Of a stretch of DNA of 39,981 nucleotides, positions 31,442 to 39,807 are shown in pieces. The stretch is taken from assembly GCF_000455485.1 (NCBI RefSeq), contig NZ_CBQR020000166.1, positions 1 through 39,981 of the forward strand, in the 5' to 3' direction. The notes beneath the pieces were generated by a model. It had not been told where the DNA came from, ran no database searches, and saw only the letters and a list, made by a program, of their open reading frames with translations. The first letter of the stretch is position 1, and each line of letters starts with the position of its first letter. Made by a program: the position numbers and the translations under genes. This DNA comes from Gorillibacterium massiliense. GTDB taxonomy: Bacteria; Bacillota; Bacilli; Paenibacillales; NBRC-103111.

Positions 31442-33604
31442 ATGTTCAAGCGATATCTTAAGGGCTTGCTTATTTGCGCGTTAGTCTTCGGTACGTTATC
31501 GTTCGGCACCCGGCATACGGAAGCATCGGCGAACTATTACCACACCTCGGGAAGCAAAATCGTCGACTCTGCCGGAAATCCCGTCGTTTGGAACGGGATC
31601 AACTGGTTTGGCTTTGAAACATCGAATTATTCTCCTCACGGATTGTGGACACGGTCTATGGATGATGTTCTGGACCAGATGAAAGCCAATGGCTACAACC
31701 TGATCCGGCTGCCGTACTGCAATCAGATGTTTGATTCCGGCTCGGTTGCCACCAGCATCGATTACGTCAAAAACCCCGATCTCGTTGGGCTTACCCCTAT
31801 CCAAATCATGGATAAGCTGATTGCTAAGGCTGGCGACCGGGGGATGAAAATCTTTCTGGACCGCCACCGCCCTGATTCCGGCGGTCAGTCCGAGCTTTGG
31901 TATACGTCGGCATACTCCGAACAGCGCTGGATCGATGACTGGAAGATGCTGGCCACCCGCTACAACAATAACGACACGGTCATCGGGGCCGATCTGCATA
32001 ACGAGCCCCATGGAAGCGCCAGCTGGGGAACCGGAAATACGGCCACGGATTGGCGGCTTGCGGCGCAGCGCGCCGGGAATGCCATCCTGTCCATTAACCC
32101 GAACTGGCTGATCATTGTAGAAGGGGTTGCAGGCAATGTGCAGGGCTACTCGGATTCGTATTGGTGGGGCGGCAATCTCAAGGGAGTAGCGAATTATCCC
32201 GTCGTTCTGAACGTCCCCAATCAAGTCGTGTATTCCTCCCACGATTACGGTCCGGGAGTCGCCTCCCAATCCTGGTTCTCCGATTCGACGTTCCCGAACA
32301 ACATGCCGGCCATATGGGACGCTTATTGGGGATACATCAGCAAGTCGAATACAGCGCCGGTGCTGGTAGGGGAATTTGGCGGCCGAAATGTGGATACGAC
32401 CAGTACGGAAGGAATCTGGCAAAATAAACTGGTAGATTACATCGCTGCCAACAAGCTGTACTGGACCTACTGGTGTCTGAATCCGAACAGCGGCGACACA
32501 GGCGGACTGCTACTGGATGATTGGGTTACATGGAATGCTCCTAAGCAGGCCATGCTGAGCCGGATCATCCAAACTCCCGGCACAACAGTCCCTTCGATTC
32601 CGACGGGACTTACGGCAGCGGCGGGCAACGCCCAGGTAGCGCTGAGCTGGACGTCATCCAGCGGGGCCACCAGCTATAACGTGAAGCGGGCGACGGTCAG
32701 CGGCGGTCCGTACACGACGGTGGCTACAGGCGTCACCGCTACCAGTTACACGAATACGGGGCTGACCAACGGGACGGCGTACTATTACGCGGTCAGCGCG
32801 GTGAACAGCGCGGGCGAGAGCGCGAACTCGGCGCAGGCCAGCGCGACACCGACCAGCGGTGTTACGGTTCCAGCGGCGCCTACGGGACTCACGGCCACGG
32901 CGGGCAATGCCCAGGTAGCGCTGAGCTGGACGGCGTCTGCAGGCGCGACGAGCTATAACGTGAAACGAGCCACGACCAGCGGCGGAACGTATACGACGGT
33001 AGCCACAGGATTGACTGCGACAAGTTACTCAGATACGGGACTGACTAATGGGACGACGTACTATTACGCGGTCAGTGCGGCGAACAGCGCAGGCGAGAGC
33101 ACAAACTCGACACAAGTCAGCGCCACGCCGGCTGCGAGCAGCACAACAAGCAGTCTGGTCGTCCAGTATAAACTGAACAATACAAACGCCACCGACAATA
33201 TGATTAACGCCACCTTCAACATCAAGAACACGGGCACGGCCGCTGTCAGCTTGAGTAACCTGAAGCTGCGTTATTACTTCACGAAAGACGGTACCGCACG
33301 TTTAAGCTTTTGGTGCGACTATGCCCAGGTAGGCAGTGCCAACGTTAGCAGCACCTTCGTCACGGTCAGTCCGGCGAAAACCGGAGCGGATACCTATGCG
33401 GAGATCAGTTTTGCTTCCGGCGCAGGATCTATCGCGGCAGGCGGCCAGAGCGGTGACATACAAGTCCGCATCGCCAAATCCGACTGGTCGAATTTCAACG
33501 AGGCCGACGATTATTCCTTTGATGCAACGAAGACCGCTTACGCGGACTGGAACAAGGTGACGCTGTACCAAAGCGGCAGCCTGGTCTGGGGCATCGAGCC
33601 GTAA
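31442..33604 (+). CDS. GH5 endoglucanase with 2 FN3 and CBM3
   Basis: A 720-residue secreted endo-beta-1,4-glucanase. ATG 31442 follows AGAAGGAT, 52 bp after the mannanase stop, so it is in the same transcript. The signal peptide MFKRYLKGLLICALVFG ends near TEASA. The GH5 barrel (about 30-375) has the acid/base Glu188 in IGADLHNEPHG, the nucleophile Glu311 in LVGEFGGRN, and the conserved GINWFGFET, YNLIRLPYCNQ and LDRHRPD. FN3 modules start at 383 and 476; the CBM3 is 570-720. It cuts internal cellulose bonds and supplies ends for the GH48 and GH6 enzymes. A strong terminator closes the cluster. Confidence 0.94.
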   Translation: MFKRYLKGLLICALVFGTLSFGTRHTEASANYYHTSGSKIVDSAGNPVVWNGINWFGFETSNYSPHGLWTRSMDDVLDQMKANGYNLIRLPYCNQMFDSGSVATSIDYVKNPDLVGLTPIQIMDKLIAKAGDRGMKIFLDRHRPDSGGQSELWYTSAYSEQRWIDDWKMLATRYNNNDTVIGADLHNEPHGSASWGTGNTATDWRLAAQRAGNAILSINPNWLIIVEGVAGNVQGYSDSYWWGGNLKGVANYPVVLNVPNQVVYSSHDYGPGVASQSWFSDSTFPNNMPAIWDAYWGYISKSNTAPVLVGEFGGRNVDTTSTEGIWQNKLVDYIAANKLYWTYWCLNPNSGDTGGLLLDDWVTWNAPKQAMLSRIIQTPGTTVPSIPTGLTAAAGNAQVALSWTSSSGATSYNVKRATVSGGPYTTVATGVTATSYTNTGLTNGTAYYYAVSAVNSAGESANSAQASATPTSGVTVPAAPTGLTATAGNAQVALSWTASAGATSYNVKRATTSGGTYTTVATGLTATSYSDTGLTNGTTYYYAVSAANSAGESTNSTQVSATPAASSTTSSLVVQYKLNNTNATDNMINATFNIKNTGTAAVSLSNLKLRYYFTKDGTARLSFWCDYAQVGSANVSSTFVTVSPAKTGADTYAEISFASGAGSIAAGGQSGDIQVRIAKSDWSNFNEADDYSFDATKTAYADWNKVTLYQSGSLVWGIEP
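32588..33148 (+). repeat. Two FN3-coding repeats in the endoglucanase gene
   Basis: 279-bp copies start at 32588 and 32867, with the same FN3 core as in the upstream genes. Confidence 0.9.
33149..33601 (+). repeat. CBM3-coding block, copy 4
   Basis: The same 151-codon CBM3 block as in the other three enzymes, with small changes such as NNTNATDNMINATF. Confidence 0.9.
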
Positions 33605-33613
33605 GCAACGGCG

Positions 33614-33650
33614 AACACCTCCTTGGCATCGCCAAGGAGGTGTTTTTTTT
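33614..33650 (+). terminator. Strong terminator ending the cellulase cluster
   Basis: AACACCTCCTTGGC (33614-33627) pairs over 14 bp with GCCAAGGAGGTGTT (33631-33644), with an ATC loop, followed by eight T. Confidence 0.95.
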
Positions 33651-33737
33651 GTGTTCAAGATCGGCCAGCGCCATACACTCCCCGCGACGACCGGTCGCTG
33701 CTGGAGCAACTGTACACGAAGTTTTTTCGCTCGGGCT

Positions 33738-33766
33738 GTGTCAAAATGCCGACTCCACACTATACT
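33738..33766 (+). promoter_or_regulatory. Candidate promoter for the ytxG-ytxH gene
   Basis: GTGTCA (33738-33743), a 17-bp spacer and TATACT (33761-33766) match sigma-A at 4 of 6 and 5 of 6 positions. It lies between the cellulase terminator and the ytxG start. Confidence 0.4.
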
Positions 33767-33819
33767 GTATTGTCAGCTGGGCATTCGTCTAGACGTTCTT
33801 GACTGGAGGGGGGTTCAAG

Positions 33820-34659
33820 GTGATTCTTTCCATCAGCGTCACCGTTATCGCCGTTTGCGCCTTATTGTGGACGGTATTCGGTACAGCCGCTTTGATCAAA
33901 GGGCTAAAACTCGCGAGTAACGCAAGCAAGATGCTGGAGGAATGGAACGTCCTTCTGGCGGAAACGGCGGCGGAAACCAAGGAATTGGCGAAAAGCGGAA
34001 GAAAGCTGGCTGAGCGGGCGGAACGATCGTTGACACGGGTGGAGCCGGCCCTAGACGTCCTGTACGGTGCGGGAAAAGTTGCAGGGGAGTGGAGCCGATC
34101 TTGGCGTAAGATCCGCTTACCGCTGAACCGGACGGCAGTGCCCACGGCGGCGGTCCCAGACCGGCCGTCCTCGACTATTAGCGAAGCAGCGGCTCAATTC
34201 GCGGCAGCCGGGGTTCGGCTGTGGCAAGAAAACGGCAATCGGCAGCAACGCCGGAAAACGGCAATCATAAAAAGGAGTGATCGTATGGCAAAGGTGAAGG
34301 GCAAGGATTTTGCAGTAGGCGCAGTGGTTGGCGGGGTACTGGGGGCTGTAACCGCATTGCTGTTTGCTCCGAAGCCGGGTAAAGAGCTGCGGTCGGATAT
34401 CTCCAACCAAGTCCATGGCGCGGTGGAGAAAACCCAGGAGTTGGCGAAAACCGTCGGTTCCCATACATCGGAGTGGGTGGATAAGGCGAAGGATGCCGGC
34501 TCCGCCGCTCTCGACGAAATCCGTTCCTGGCGGTCTAAACGGGATGCGTCGGTGTCGGATGTGACTGAAACCGGCGAAGCCGAAGAAATCGACGAAAAGG
34601 CGGCCATCTCACGTCTTGATGATTCGATTGATTTTGTTCAAGAAGCCGAAAATATTTAA
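33820..34659 (+). CDS. YtxG (DUF948)-YtxH fusion
   Basis: A 279-residue frame joining two proteins that are separate neighbours in Bacillus. GTG 33820 follows GGAGG and opens MILSISVTVIAVCALL, a membrane anchor (about 1-28), then a coiled coil (about 35-85), as in DUF948/YtxG. From residue 156 the YtxH part follows: KDFAVGAVVGGVLGAVTALLFAPKPGKELR, a short glycine-rich hydrophobic segment with a helical tail. Both alternative frames stop just before the internal ATG 34285, at TAA 34268-34270 and TGA 34278-34280. A one-base change at the end of ytxG has therefore probably removed its stop. Members of this family are general-stress or envelope proteins in Bacillus. Confidence 0.75.
   Translation: MILSISVTVIAVCALLWTVFGTAALIKGLKLASNASKMLEEWNVLLAETAAETKELAKSGRKLAERAERSLTRVEPALDVLYGAGKVAGEWSRSWRKIRLPLNRTAVPTAAVPDRPSSTISEAAAQFAAAGVRLWQENGNRQQRRKTAIIKRSDRMAKVKGKDFAVGAVVGGVLGAVTALLFAPKPGKELRSDISNQVHGAVEKTQELAKTVGSHTSEWVDKAKDAGSAALDEIRSWRSKRDASVSDVTETGEAEEIDEKAAISRLDDSIDFVQEAENI
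34285..34659 (+). CDS. YtxH-like protein (internal start within the fusion)
   Basis: ATG 34285 sits 7-8 nt after AAAAGGAGTGAT, a better ribosome binding site than that of the fusion itself, so a separate 124-residue YtxH product is likely. It begins MAKVKGKDFAVGAVVGGV, has one weak membrane segment (about 8-25), the conserved LLFAPKPGKELR, then a charged helical region and an acidic C-terminus (ETGEAEEIDEKAA). YtxH proteins are small membrane-associated stress proteins of unclear mechanism. Confidence 0.65.
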   Translation: MAKVKGKDFAVGAVVGGVLGAVTALLFAPKPGKELRSDISNQVHGAVEKTQELAKTVGSHTSEWVDKAKDAGSAALDEIRSWRSKRDASVSDVTETGEAEEIDEKAAISRLDDSIDFVQEAENI

Positions 34660-34767
34660 GGCCTTGTACTAAAGAATTCGTTTATGGAGTTCACTTGATT
34701 TTTTTAAGGCGCTGATTGAAAATAAGGATATCAATCTCTTAATTCGGCGCTATAATCGGGAGGCTCC

Positions 34768-35202
34768 ATGAACGGAAAACGATTCTTGTTGCAAAACGGT
34801 CTGACTCTTGCCTTTACCGTTGCCATAGTCGCGGCTATGGGCAGTCTTTTCCTTTCGGAAGTGCTGGGCTATGAACCCTGCAAACTGTGCTGGTTCCAGC
34901 GGGTCTTTATGTACCCTCTTGTATTTTTATTGGGAATCGCCGCCTCCCGGAAGGATTACGGAATTATCCGCTATGCCGTTCCTCTGGCGGCAATCGGCAG
35001 CTGCATCTCCATCTTTCACTACTCCTTGCAAAAAATCCCCTTTCTGCACGAAGAGGTAACTATCTGCACCAGCGGTGTGCCGTGCAACGAGGATTATTTA
35101 AACTGGTGGAACGTGGTGACGATCCCGCTCTTGTGTTTGACGGCTTTTGCTCTCATTCTGACGATTCTACTATTGCTGCGGCGGGCGCTTAAAGAAGAGT
35201 AG
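34768..35202 (+). CDS. bdbC: DsbB/BdbC-like disulfide oxidoreductase
   Basis: A 144-residue membrane protein with four helices (about 10-30, 44-60, 68-85 and 114-136). It carries the two DsbB cysteine pairs: Cys38-x-x-Cys41 in YEPCKLCWFQRV and Cys100/Cys106 in TICTSGVPC. DsbB/BdbC passes electrons from a DsbA/BdbD-type thiol oxidase to quinone, so exported proteins gain disulfides. ATG 34768 follows GGGAGG. No bdbD is adjacent. It may help fold secreted proteins, but a link to the nearby cellulases is only conjecture. Confidence 0.93.
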   Translation: MNGKRFLLQNGLTLAFTVAIVAAMGSLFLSEVLGYEPCKLCWFQRVFMYPLVFLLGIAASRKDYGIIRYAVPLAAIGSCISIFHYSLQKIPFLHEEVTICTSGVPCNEDYLNWWNVVTIPLLCLTAFALILTILLLLRRALKEE

Positions 35203-35221
35203 ACCACCAAAGTAAAATAAA

Positions 35222-35260
35222 GACGGTTCCCCATCAAAAGATGGGAGAACCGCCTTTTTC
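35222..35260 (+). terminator. Bidirectional terminator between bdbC and the oxidoreductase
   Basis: CGGTTC and GAACCG enclose CCATC/GATGG with an AAAA loop; T-rich tracts follow on both strands. Confidence 0.85.
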
Positions 35261-35279
35261 TTTTACCGCAAAAATCGTG

Positions 35280-36320
35280 TCATTCTGGAGATGGAAACAC
35301 GATTCGGCGGTTTTCTTTACCGGATGTATAGATGGCGTTGATCATTTCCTGGGTTTTGAACGCTTCTTTGCCGTCGATGTACAGGGGCTTACCCGATCTA
35401 AGCGCATCGTAATAGTCACGGATTTGCTTGGAGTGGCTGACGCCCCAATAGATTTTAACGCCTTCACCGTAGTCGATGATCTCGTTGGGGTTTTTCTCCC
35501 GGGTGATGATCGTGCCGTCATTGTAAGTGATCGTCGCTTTTTCGGCTACCATCTTGGCGGTACCCTTCATGCAGTGGATTTCGATTTCTACCGGCGCATC
35601 GTAGCTGTAATAATTGACGGCAAAAAATCCGGCGAACACGCCATTGCGGAATTTGATGACGCCTTCGGCGCTGTCCTCCACTTCGATTTGCTCATGGGCA
35701 CGGTTGCCGATTTGGGCGTCGACGTATTCAATCTCCTCGCCGATGAACCAGCGCATCAAATCCATCGTGTGAATCGCCTGGTCGATGATGACGCCGCCGC
35801 CTTCTTTATCCCAGGTTCCCTTCCAGTCGCTGCCGCTGTAATAATGGTCAGAACGGTTCCACGTCACCGAGCATTTGGCGCCCAACACGCTGCCCAGGCT
35901 CCCGTCGAGAATAGCGCTTTTGATCAGCTGCGATCCGGGATTATATCGATTTTGGAAAATAACCCCCAACGTCACGTTGTTTTTCTCGCAAGCCTCCACC
36001 ATGGCCTTTGCGTCTTCCAGCTTTGTACTCATTGGTTTTTCCGTTAAAATATGCTTGCCTTTGTTGGCCGCATAAATCGTCATGGGCGGATGCAGGTAAT
36101 GGGGAGTGCATATATGGATAACATCCAACTCTTCTTTATCGATCATTTCCTCGTAGCTTGTATAGTAATTACAGTTGTATTTTTCGGCTGCTTGGCGGGC
36201 GCGATCTTCCTTGTTGTCGCAAACCGCCTTGAGTTCCGCCAGATCTGTGAGTTGAATGGATGCCGCATGCATAGGGAATATATTTCCACAGCCGATGATG
36301 CCCACTTTTAACTTGTCCAT
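35280..36320 (-). CDS. Gfo/Idh/MocA family oxidoreductase
   Basis: A 346-residue NAD(P)-dependent sugar or inositol dehydrogenase-like enzyme. ATG (complement of 36318-36320) was chosen because AAGGAGGC precedes it and the protein then opens MDKLKVGIIGCGNIFPMHA, the Rossmann motif. The conserved lysine of the EKP motif is in ILTEKPMSTKLEDA, and the C-terminal substrate domain carries GGGVIIDQAIHTMDLMRWFIG with the catalytic Asp-x3-His pattern. It is monocistronic. The substrate cannot be told from sequence; no sugar transporter is adjacent. Confidence 0.92.
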   Translation of the reverse strand: MDKLKVGIIGCGNIFPMHAASIQLTDLAELKAVCDNKEDRARQAAEKYNCNYYTSYEEMIDKEELDVIHICTPHYLHPPMTIYAANKGKHILTEKPMSTKLEDAKAMVEACEKNNVTLGVIFQNRYNPGSQLIKSAILDGSLGSVLGAKCSVTWNRSDHYYSGSDWKGTWDKEGGGVIIDQAIHTMDLMRWFIGEEIEYVDAQIGNRAHEQIEVEDSAEGVIKFRNGVFAGFFAVNYYSYDAPVEIEIHCMKGTAKMVAEKATITYNDGTIITREKNPNEIIDYGEGVKIYWGVSHSKQIRDYYDALRSGKPLYIDGKEAFKTQEMINAIYTSGKENRRIVFPSPE

Positions 36321-36569
36321 ATCGCTGCCTCCTTGAAAGAATCCTTTTGTTTCCAATTTATCACAACAGGTAGGCAAAAACCAATTTGCAGAAAAAGGCG
36401 AAGGTGAGGAAGAAACCGGATTCACTTGGAAAACAGGTTTTTCCTTCCGAATGTCGAATAGTAAGATGAAATTTTCGATATTTCCATTCGATATGCACCT
36501 TTTGTCGAGGATGAAACGTCATAAGAACATGAAATGCATGCCATATGGCAGCACGAGGGAGGAACCACC

Positions 36570-37517
36570 ATGAGTCGAAAATGGAACGCTGTCCTTGCCA
36601 CCGCTTTATTCGCTTCACTGCTGGCCGGATGCGCTGATTTTAAAGTGTCTCTCGAACCGAAGTCAACCAAGACGACCGCAGCCACCGCCGCTCCGGCAAC
36701 GCCGGAACCAACCGTTGCGCCGACGGCAACACCGACGGTGAAGCCGACGCCAAAACCAACCGTCAAAGCGACGTCGGAACCGACACCGGAACCGACTCCC
36801 ACCAAGGCCGCGTCAACGCCGCCAAAAGCGAATTCAGCCGAAAATAAAGCCCTCTCTTGGTATTACATGAAAGGCGGAAAAGGAGTCGTTCCGCGCTTCC
36901 CCGCAGAAACCAAACAGTTTGGTTCGGATCGCAAGGCCATTTGGGTCGGCACCGGCAAAAAAGTATATCTGACGCTGGATAACGGCGGCGCGATGGGAGA
37001 TACGGACCGTCTGCTCAAAATCTTGCAGGATAATGACGTTAAGGCTAACTTTTTCATCGCCGGCTATAATGTAAAAAAACACCCCGATTACATCAAGCGA
37101 GTAGTTGCGGAGGGACATTTGGTCGCCAATCATACCATGACGCATACCGATATGACCACGATGACCGACGAAGCCGTTATTAAGGAGATCAACGATTTTA
37201 CCGCGTTATTCGAAGGGATCACCGGGCAGAAAATGGCGCCCTATTTCCGCTTCCCTTATGGAAAATATACCCTCCATCTGCTGGACGTCGTATCCCAAAT
37301 GGGGTATACTTCAGTCTTCTGGTCAACGGCGCTTAGAGATTGGGAGCCGATGAAAAACGGAGCCGATGATGCCTATAACGATGTCATCAACAATTTGCAT
37401 GACGGCAACGTCATTTTACTCCATCAGGCTTCGGAGGATGATATCAACGCCTTGGACCGGATCATCAAGGAAGTCAAAAAAGAAGGGTACGAGTTTGCGC
37501 TGCTTTCGGACATGTAA
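36570..37517 (+). CDS. PdaA-like polysaccharide deacetylase lipoprotein
   Basis: A 315-residue lipoprotein with a carbohydrate esterase family 4 (NodB) domain. ATG 36570 follows GAGGGAGGAA. The signal peptide ends in a lipobox, LLAGC (Cys about residue 20). A Thr/Pro-rich linker (about 33-85, repeats like PTVKPTPKPT) lifts the enzyme from the membrane. Catalytic motif 1 is YLTLDNGGAMGD: Asp137 is present but the usual second metal Asp is Asn138, as in the PdaA branch. Motif 2 is NHTMTHTD and motif 3 FRFPYGKYT. PdaA enzymes deacetylate MurNAc in peptidoglycan, for example to form spore-cortex delta-lactam. The exact substrate here is inferred. Confidence 0.85.
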   Translation: MSRKWNAVLATALFASLLAGCADFKVSLEPKSTKTTAATAAPATPEPTVAPTATPTVKPTPKPTVKATSEPTPEPTPTKAASTPPKANSAENKALSWYYMKGGKGVVPRFPAETKQFGSDRKAIWVGTGKKVYLTLDNGGAMGDTDRLLKILQDNDVKANFFIAGYNVKKHPDYIKRVVAEGHLVANHTMTHTDMTTMTDEAVIKEINDFTALFEGITGQKMAPYFRFPYGKYTLHLLDVVSQMGYTSVFWSTALRDWEPMKNGADDAYNDVINNLHDGNVILLHQASEDDINALDRIIKEVKKEGYEFALLSDM

Positions 37518-37622
37518 CCATTTCCTGTAAGGAAGGACGGAGCGGAGTACCAATCCGCAAGCCGCTACATAACCTGACAGTGTCTCGTCAACAACCCCTA
37601 TTGATAAAGGAAGAGTAGCGCA

Positions 37623-38429
37623 GTGAACAATGCTATTGCCGTAATGGATTCAGGCGTCGGCGGCCTAACGGTCGTCAAAGAGATTTTAAGACAGCTGCCC
37701 CAGGAAAAAATCGTCTATTTCGGAGATACGGCCAGAACGCCATACGGCCCCCGCGATCCGGAAGAAGTCATCCGGTTCACACGGGAAATCGTAGATTACT
37801 TGATCCATTTTAAGCCGAAAATGCTTGTCATCGCCTGCAATACGGCAACTGCCGTCGCTTTGGAGGATATCCGCTCGCGAGTGGATATTCCTGTTGTCGG
37901 GGTGATAAAACCCGGGGCAAGAGCGGCCATAAAATCCTCGGTCAACGGGAAAATCGGGGTAATCGGCACCATCGGCACCATCCGCAGCGGCGCTTACGAA
38001 ACGGCGCTGAAAGAGATATCGCCTTGGACGGAAGTCGTGAGTCTCGCTTGCCCGCGTTTAGTTCCATTGGTGGAAAATGACCAGTTTGAATCGGAGGAAG
38101 CCTATACGGTTGTCCGTGAATCCTTGATTGAATTGCAAAAGCATACGATGGACTGCCTGATCCTTGGCTGCACCCACTATCCTTTTCTTGCGCCTATCAT
38201 CGCAGAGGTCATGGGCCCGGAAGTCAAACTGATCAGTTCGGATGAAGAGACAGCCCGGGAAGTCAGCACCATTCTTTCATACGGAAATCAGTTGGCGCAG
38301 AATGAGGATGTTCCGGTGCACCAATTTTTTTGCAGCGGCGATCCGGTGATTTTCCGTAAGATCGCTTCCGCCTGGCTGGATAAGCAACTCGAACGCTCAC
38401 CGGTGGTTTGGCAAGTACCGTCGATTTGA
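37623..38429 (+). CDS. murI: Glutamate racemase
   Basis: A 268-residue cofactor-independent racemase that makes D-glutamate for peptidoglycan. GTG 37623 is preceded by AAAGGAAGAG. The N-terminal IAVMDSGVGGLTVVKE and the two catalytic cysteines, Cys72 in VIACNTATA and Cys183 in LGCTHYPF, are intact. The length is normal for Bacillus RacE. It lies between a peptidoglycan deacetylase and a cell-wall endopeptidase, a small cell-wall group in the same direction. A small GCGGA/TCCGC inverted repeat precedes it, and a terminator follows. Confidence 0.96.
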   Translation: MNNAIAVMDSGVGGLTVVKEILRQLPQEKIVYFGDTARTPYGPRDPEEVIRFTREIVDYLIHFKPKMLVIACNTATAVALEDIRSRVDIPVVGVIKPGARAAIKSSVNGKIGVIGTIGTIRSGAYETALKEISPWTEVVSLACPRLVPLVENDQFESEEAYTVVRESLIELQKHTMDCLILGCTHYPFLAPIIAEVMGPEVKLISSDEETAREVSTILSYGNQLAQNEDVPVHQFFCSGDPVIFRKIASAWLDKQLERSPVVWQVPSI

Positions 38430-38457
38430 CCGATCCTGCTCCCCGTCATACGAAGAT

Positions 38458-38488
38458 AAAACCGGCATATAATGGAATGCCGGTTTTT
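38458..38488 (+). terminator. Intrinsic terminator after murI
   Basis: AAAACCGGCAT (38458-38468) pairs with ATGCCGGTTTT, with an 8-nt loop and a T tract. Confidence 0.88.
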
Positions 38489-38529
38489 CGTGTGCGGAGG
38501 CGAGGAGGAGCGGGAAGGGGACGAAAGGG

Positions 38530-39735
38530 ATGCCATCCGATTATGTCGTGCAAAGAGGGGACACGCTGACGCGCATCGCCCAGCGAAATGGGCTCACGCT
38601 GACGGAGCTTGCGGCGGCCAATCCCCAGTTGAATACGGCGGATTTGCTGCATCCGGGGCAAGTGATTCGCATTCCGGATGCTATGCCAAGAAGATATGTG
38701 ATTCAGCCGGGCGATACCTTTTATGACATTGCCAAGCGTTTTAATGTTAAGGTTCAGGATCTGCAGACGTTAAACCCTGGCGTGAGGCCGGAGCGGTTGT
38801 TCATCGGCCAAACCATCGTGCTGCCGGTGAGTAAGGGAGAATTCATCGTTGACACAACGATTCCTTATGGATTCCAAGAACTGTCCGCCGATTTGCGCCA
38901 ACTCGCGGCCCGGTATTCGTTTTTGGAAACGGTGATCATTGGATACAGCGTCTTGAACAAGCCGATATATGCCGTAAAATTGGGCGGCGGGCCGAATATC
39001 ATCCATTATAACGGCTCGATTCACGCCAACGAATGGATTACGGCTTCGATGCTTATGAAATTTATCGAAGATTTCAGCTCAGCCTATACTACAGGCAGAA
39101 CCTTTAAGGGCAAGGACACACGCAGACTGTTCCAAGCGACTTCCCTATGGATCGCGCCGATGCTTAATCCCGACGGGGTGGAATTGGTGCAGGAAGGACC
39201 GGATCCCCGCAGTCCTCAGTACCGCCAACTGCTGGAGTGGAACAATGGGTCCTATAATTTTTCCGGATGGAAGGCGAATATCCGCGGGGTGGATTTAAAC
39301 GACCAGTTTCCTGCCCATTGGGAGGAAGAAAAGGCCAGACGCGGAACGGCGGGCCCCGGCCCTCGGGACTACCCGGGCACCGCACCGCTGACGGAGCCGG
39401 AAGTGAAGGCTTTGGCCGCTTTCACCCGGAACAATCCGTTCCGCCAAGTGATCGCCTTCCATACCCAGGGTGAAGAAATCTATTACACCTACCGGGGTCT
39501 GCAGCCGCCGGAATCGACGGATATCGCGAATCGCTACTCCCGCGTAAGCGGCTATACGCCAATCGACCTTAGCGAAAGCGATGCCGGTTACAAGGATTGG
39601 TTTATCCAAGATTTTCGCCGGCCGGGTTTCACCATCGAATCGGGAAAAGGAGTGAATCCTTTGCCCATTACTGATTTTCCGGCGATTTACGACCGCACCG
39701 TCGGCATCATGCTGGAGGGCATGGAGCCAATTTAA
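38530..39735 (+). CDS. LysM-M14 peptidase, gamma-D-Glu-mDAP endopeptidase-like
   Basis: A 401-residue cell-wall hydrolase. Two LysM domains (about 3-50, DYVVQRGDTLTRIAQRNGLT; and about 54-100, RYVIQPGDTFYDIAKRFNV) bind peptidoglycan. A zinc carboxypeptidase M14 domain (about 105-398) follows. Zinc ligands are His and Glu in SIHANEWITAS, with a later His in IAFHTQGEEIYY; the catalytic Glu is in FTIESGKGVNP. This is the layout of Bacillus sphaericus endopeptidase I, which cuts gamma-D-Glu-meso-diaminopimelate bonds in spore or vegetative peptides. There is no signal peptide, as in that enzyme. It starts at ATG 38530, 41 bp after the murI terminator. Confidence 0.93.
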   Translation: MPSDYVVQRGDTLTRIAQRNGLTLTELAAANPQLNTADLLHPGQVIRIPDAMPRRYVIQPGDTFYDIAKRFNVKVQDLQTLNPGVRPERLFIGQTIVLPVSKGEFIVDTTIPYGFQELSADLRQLAARYSFLETVIIGYSVLNKPIYAVKLGGGPNIIHYNGSIHANEWITASMLMKFIEDFSSAYTTGRTFKGKDTRRLFQATSLWIAPMLNPDGVELVQEGPDPRSPQYRQLLEWNNGSYNFSGWKANIRGVDLNDQFPAHWEEEKARRGTAGPGPRDYPGTAPLTEPEVKALAAFTRNNPFRQVIAFHTQGEEIYYTYRGLQPPESTDIANRYSRVSGYTPIDLSESDAGYKDWFIQDFRRPGFTIESGKGVNPLPITDFPAIYDRTVGIMLEGMEPI

Positions 39736-39807
39736 GCGGTTGTTGGAGCCGGGCAGCCGGCTGCGGGGGAACGGACACTTAGAAAAAAAAGCGCAGGGCC
39801 GATAAAA

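Noticed and set aside
33651-33798. Protein-like frame (DRPAPYTPRDDRSLLEQLYT) after the cellulase terminator
   Set aside because: It has no start codon or ribosome binding site, lies directly behind a strong terminator and ends at a TGA before ytxG. It could be a gene remnant but cannot be supported.
38530-38830. Possible phage endolysin
   Set aside because: LysM plus M14 with the known endopeptidase I layout and no phage genes nearby; a host cell-wall enzyme is more likely.
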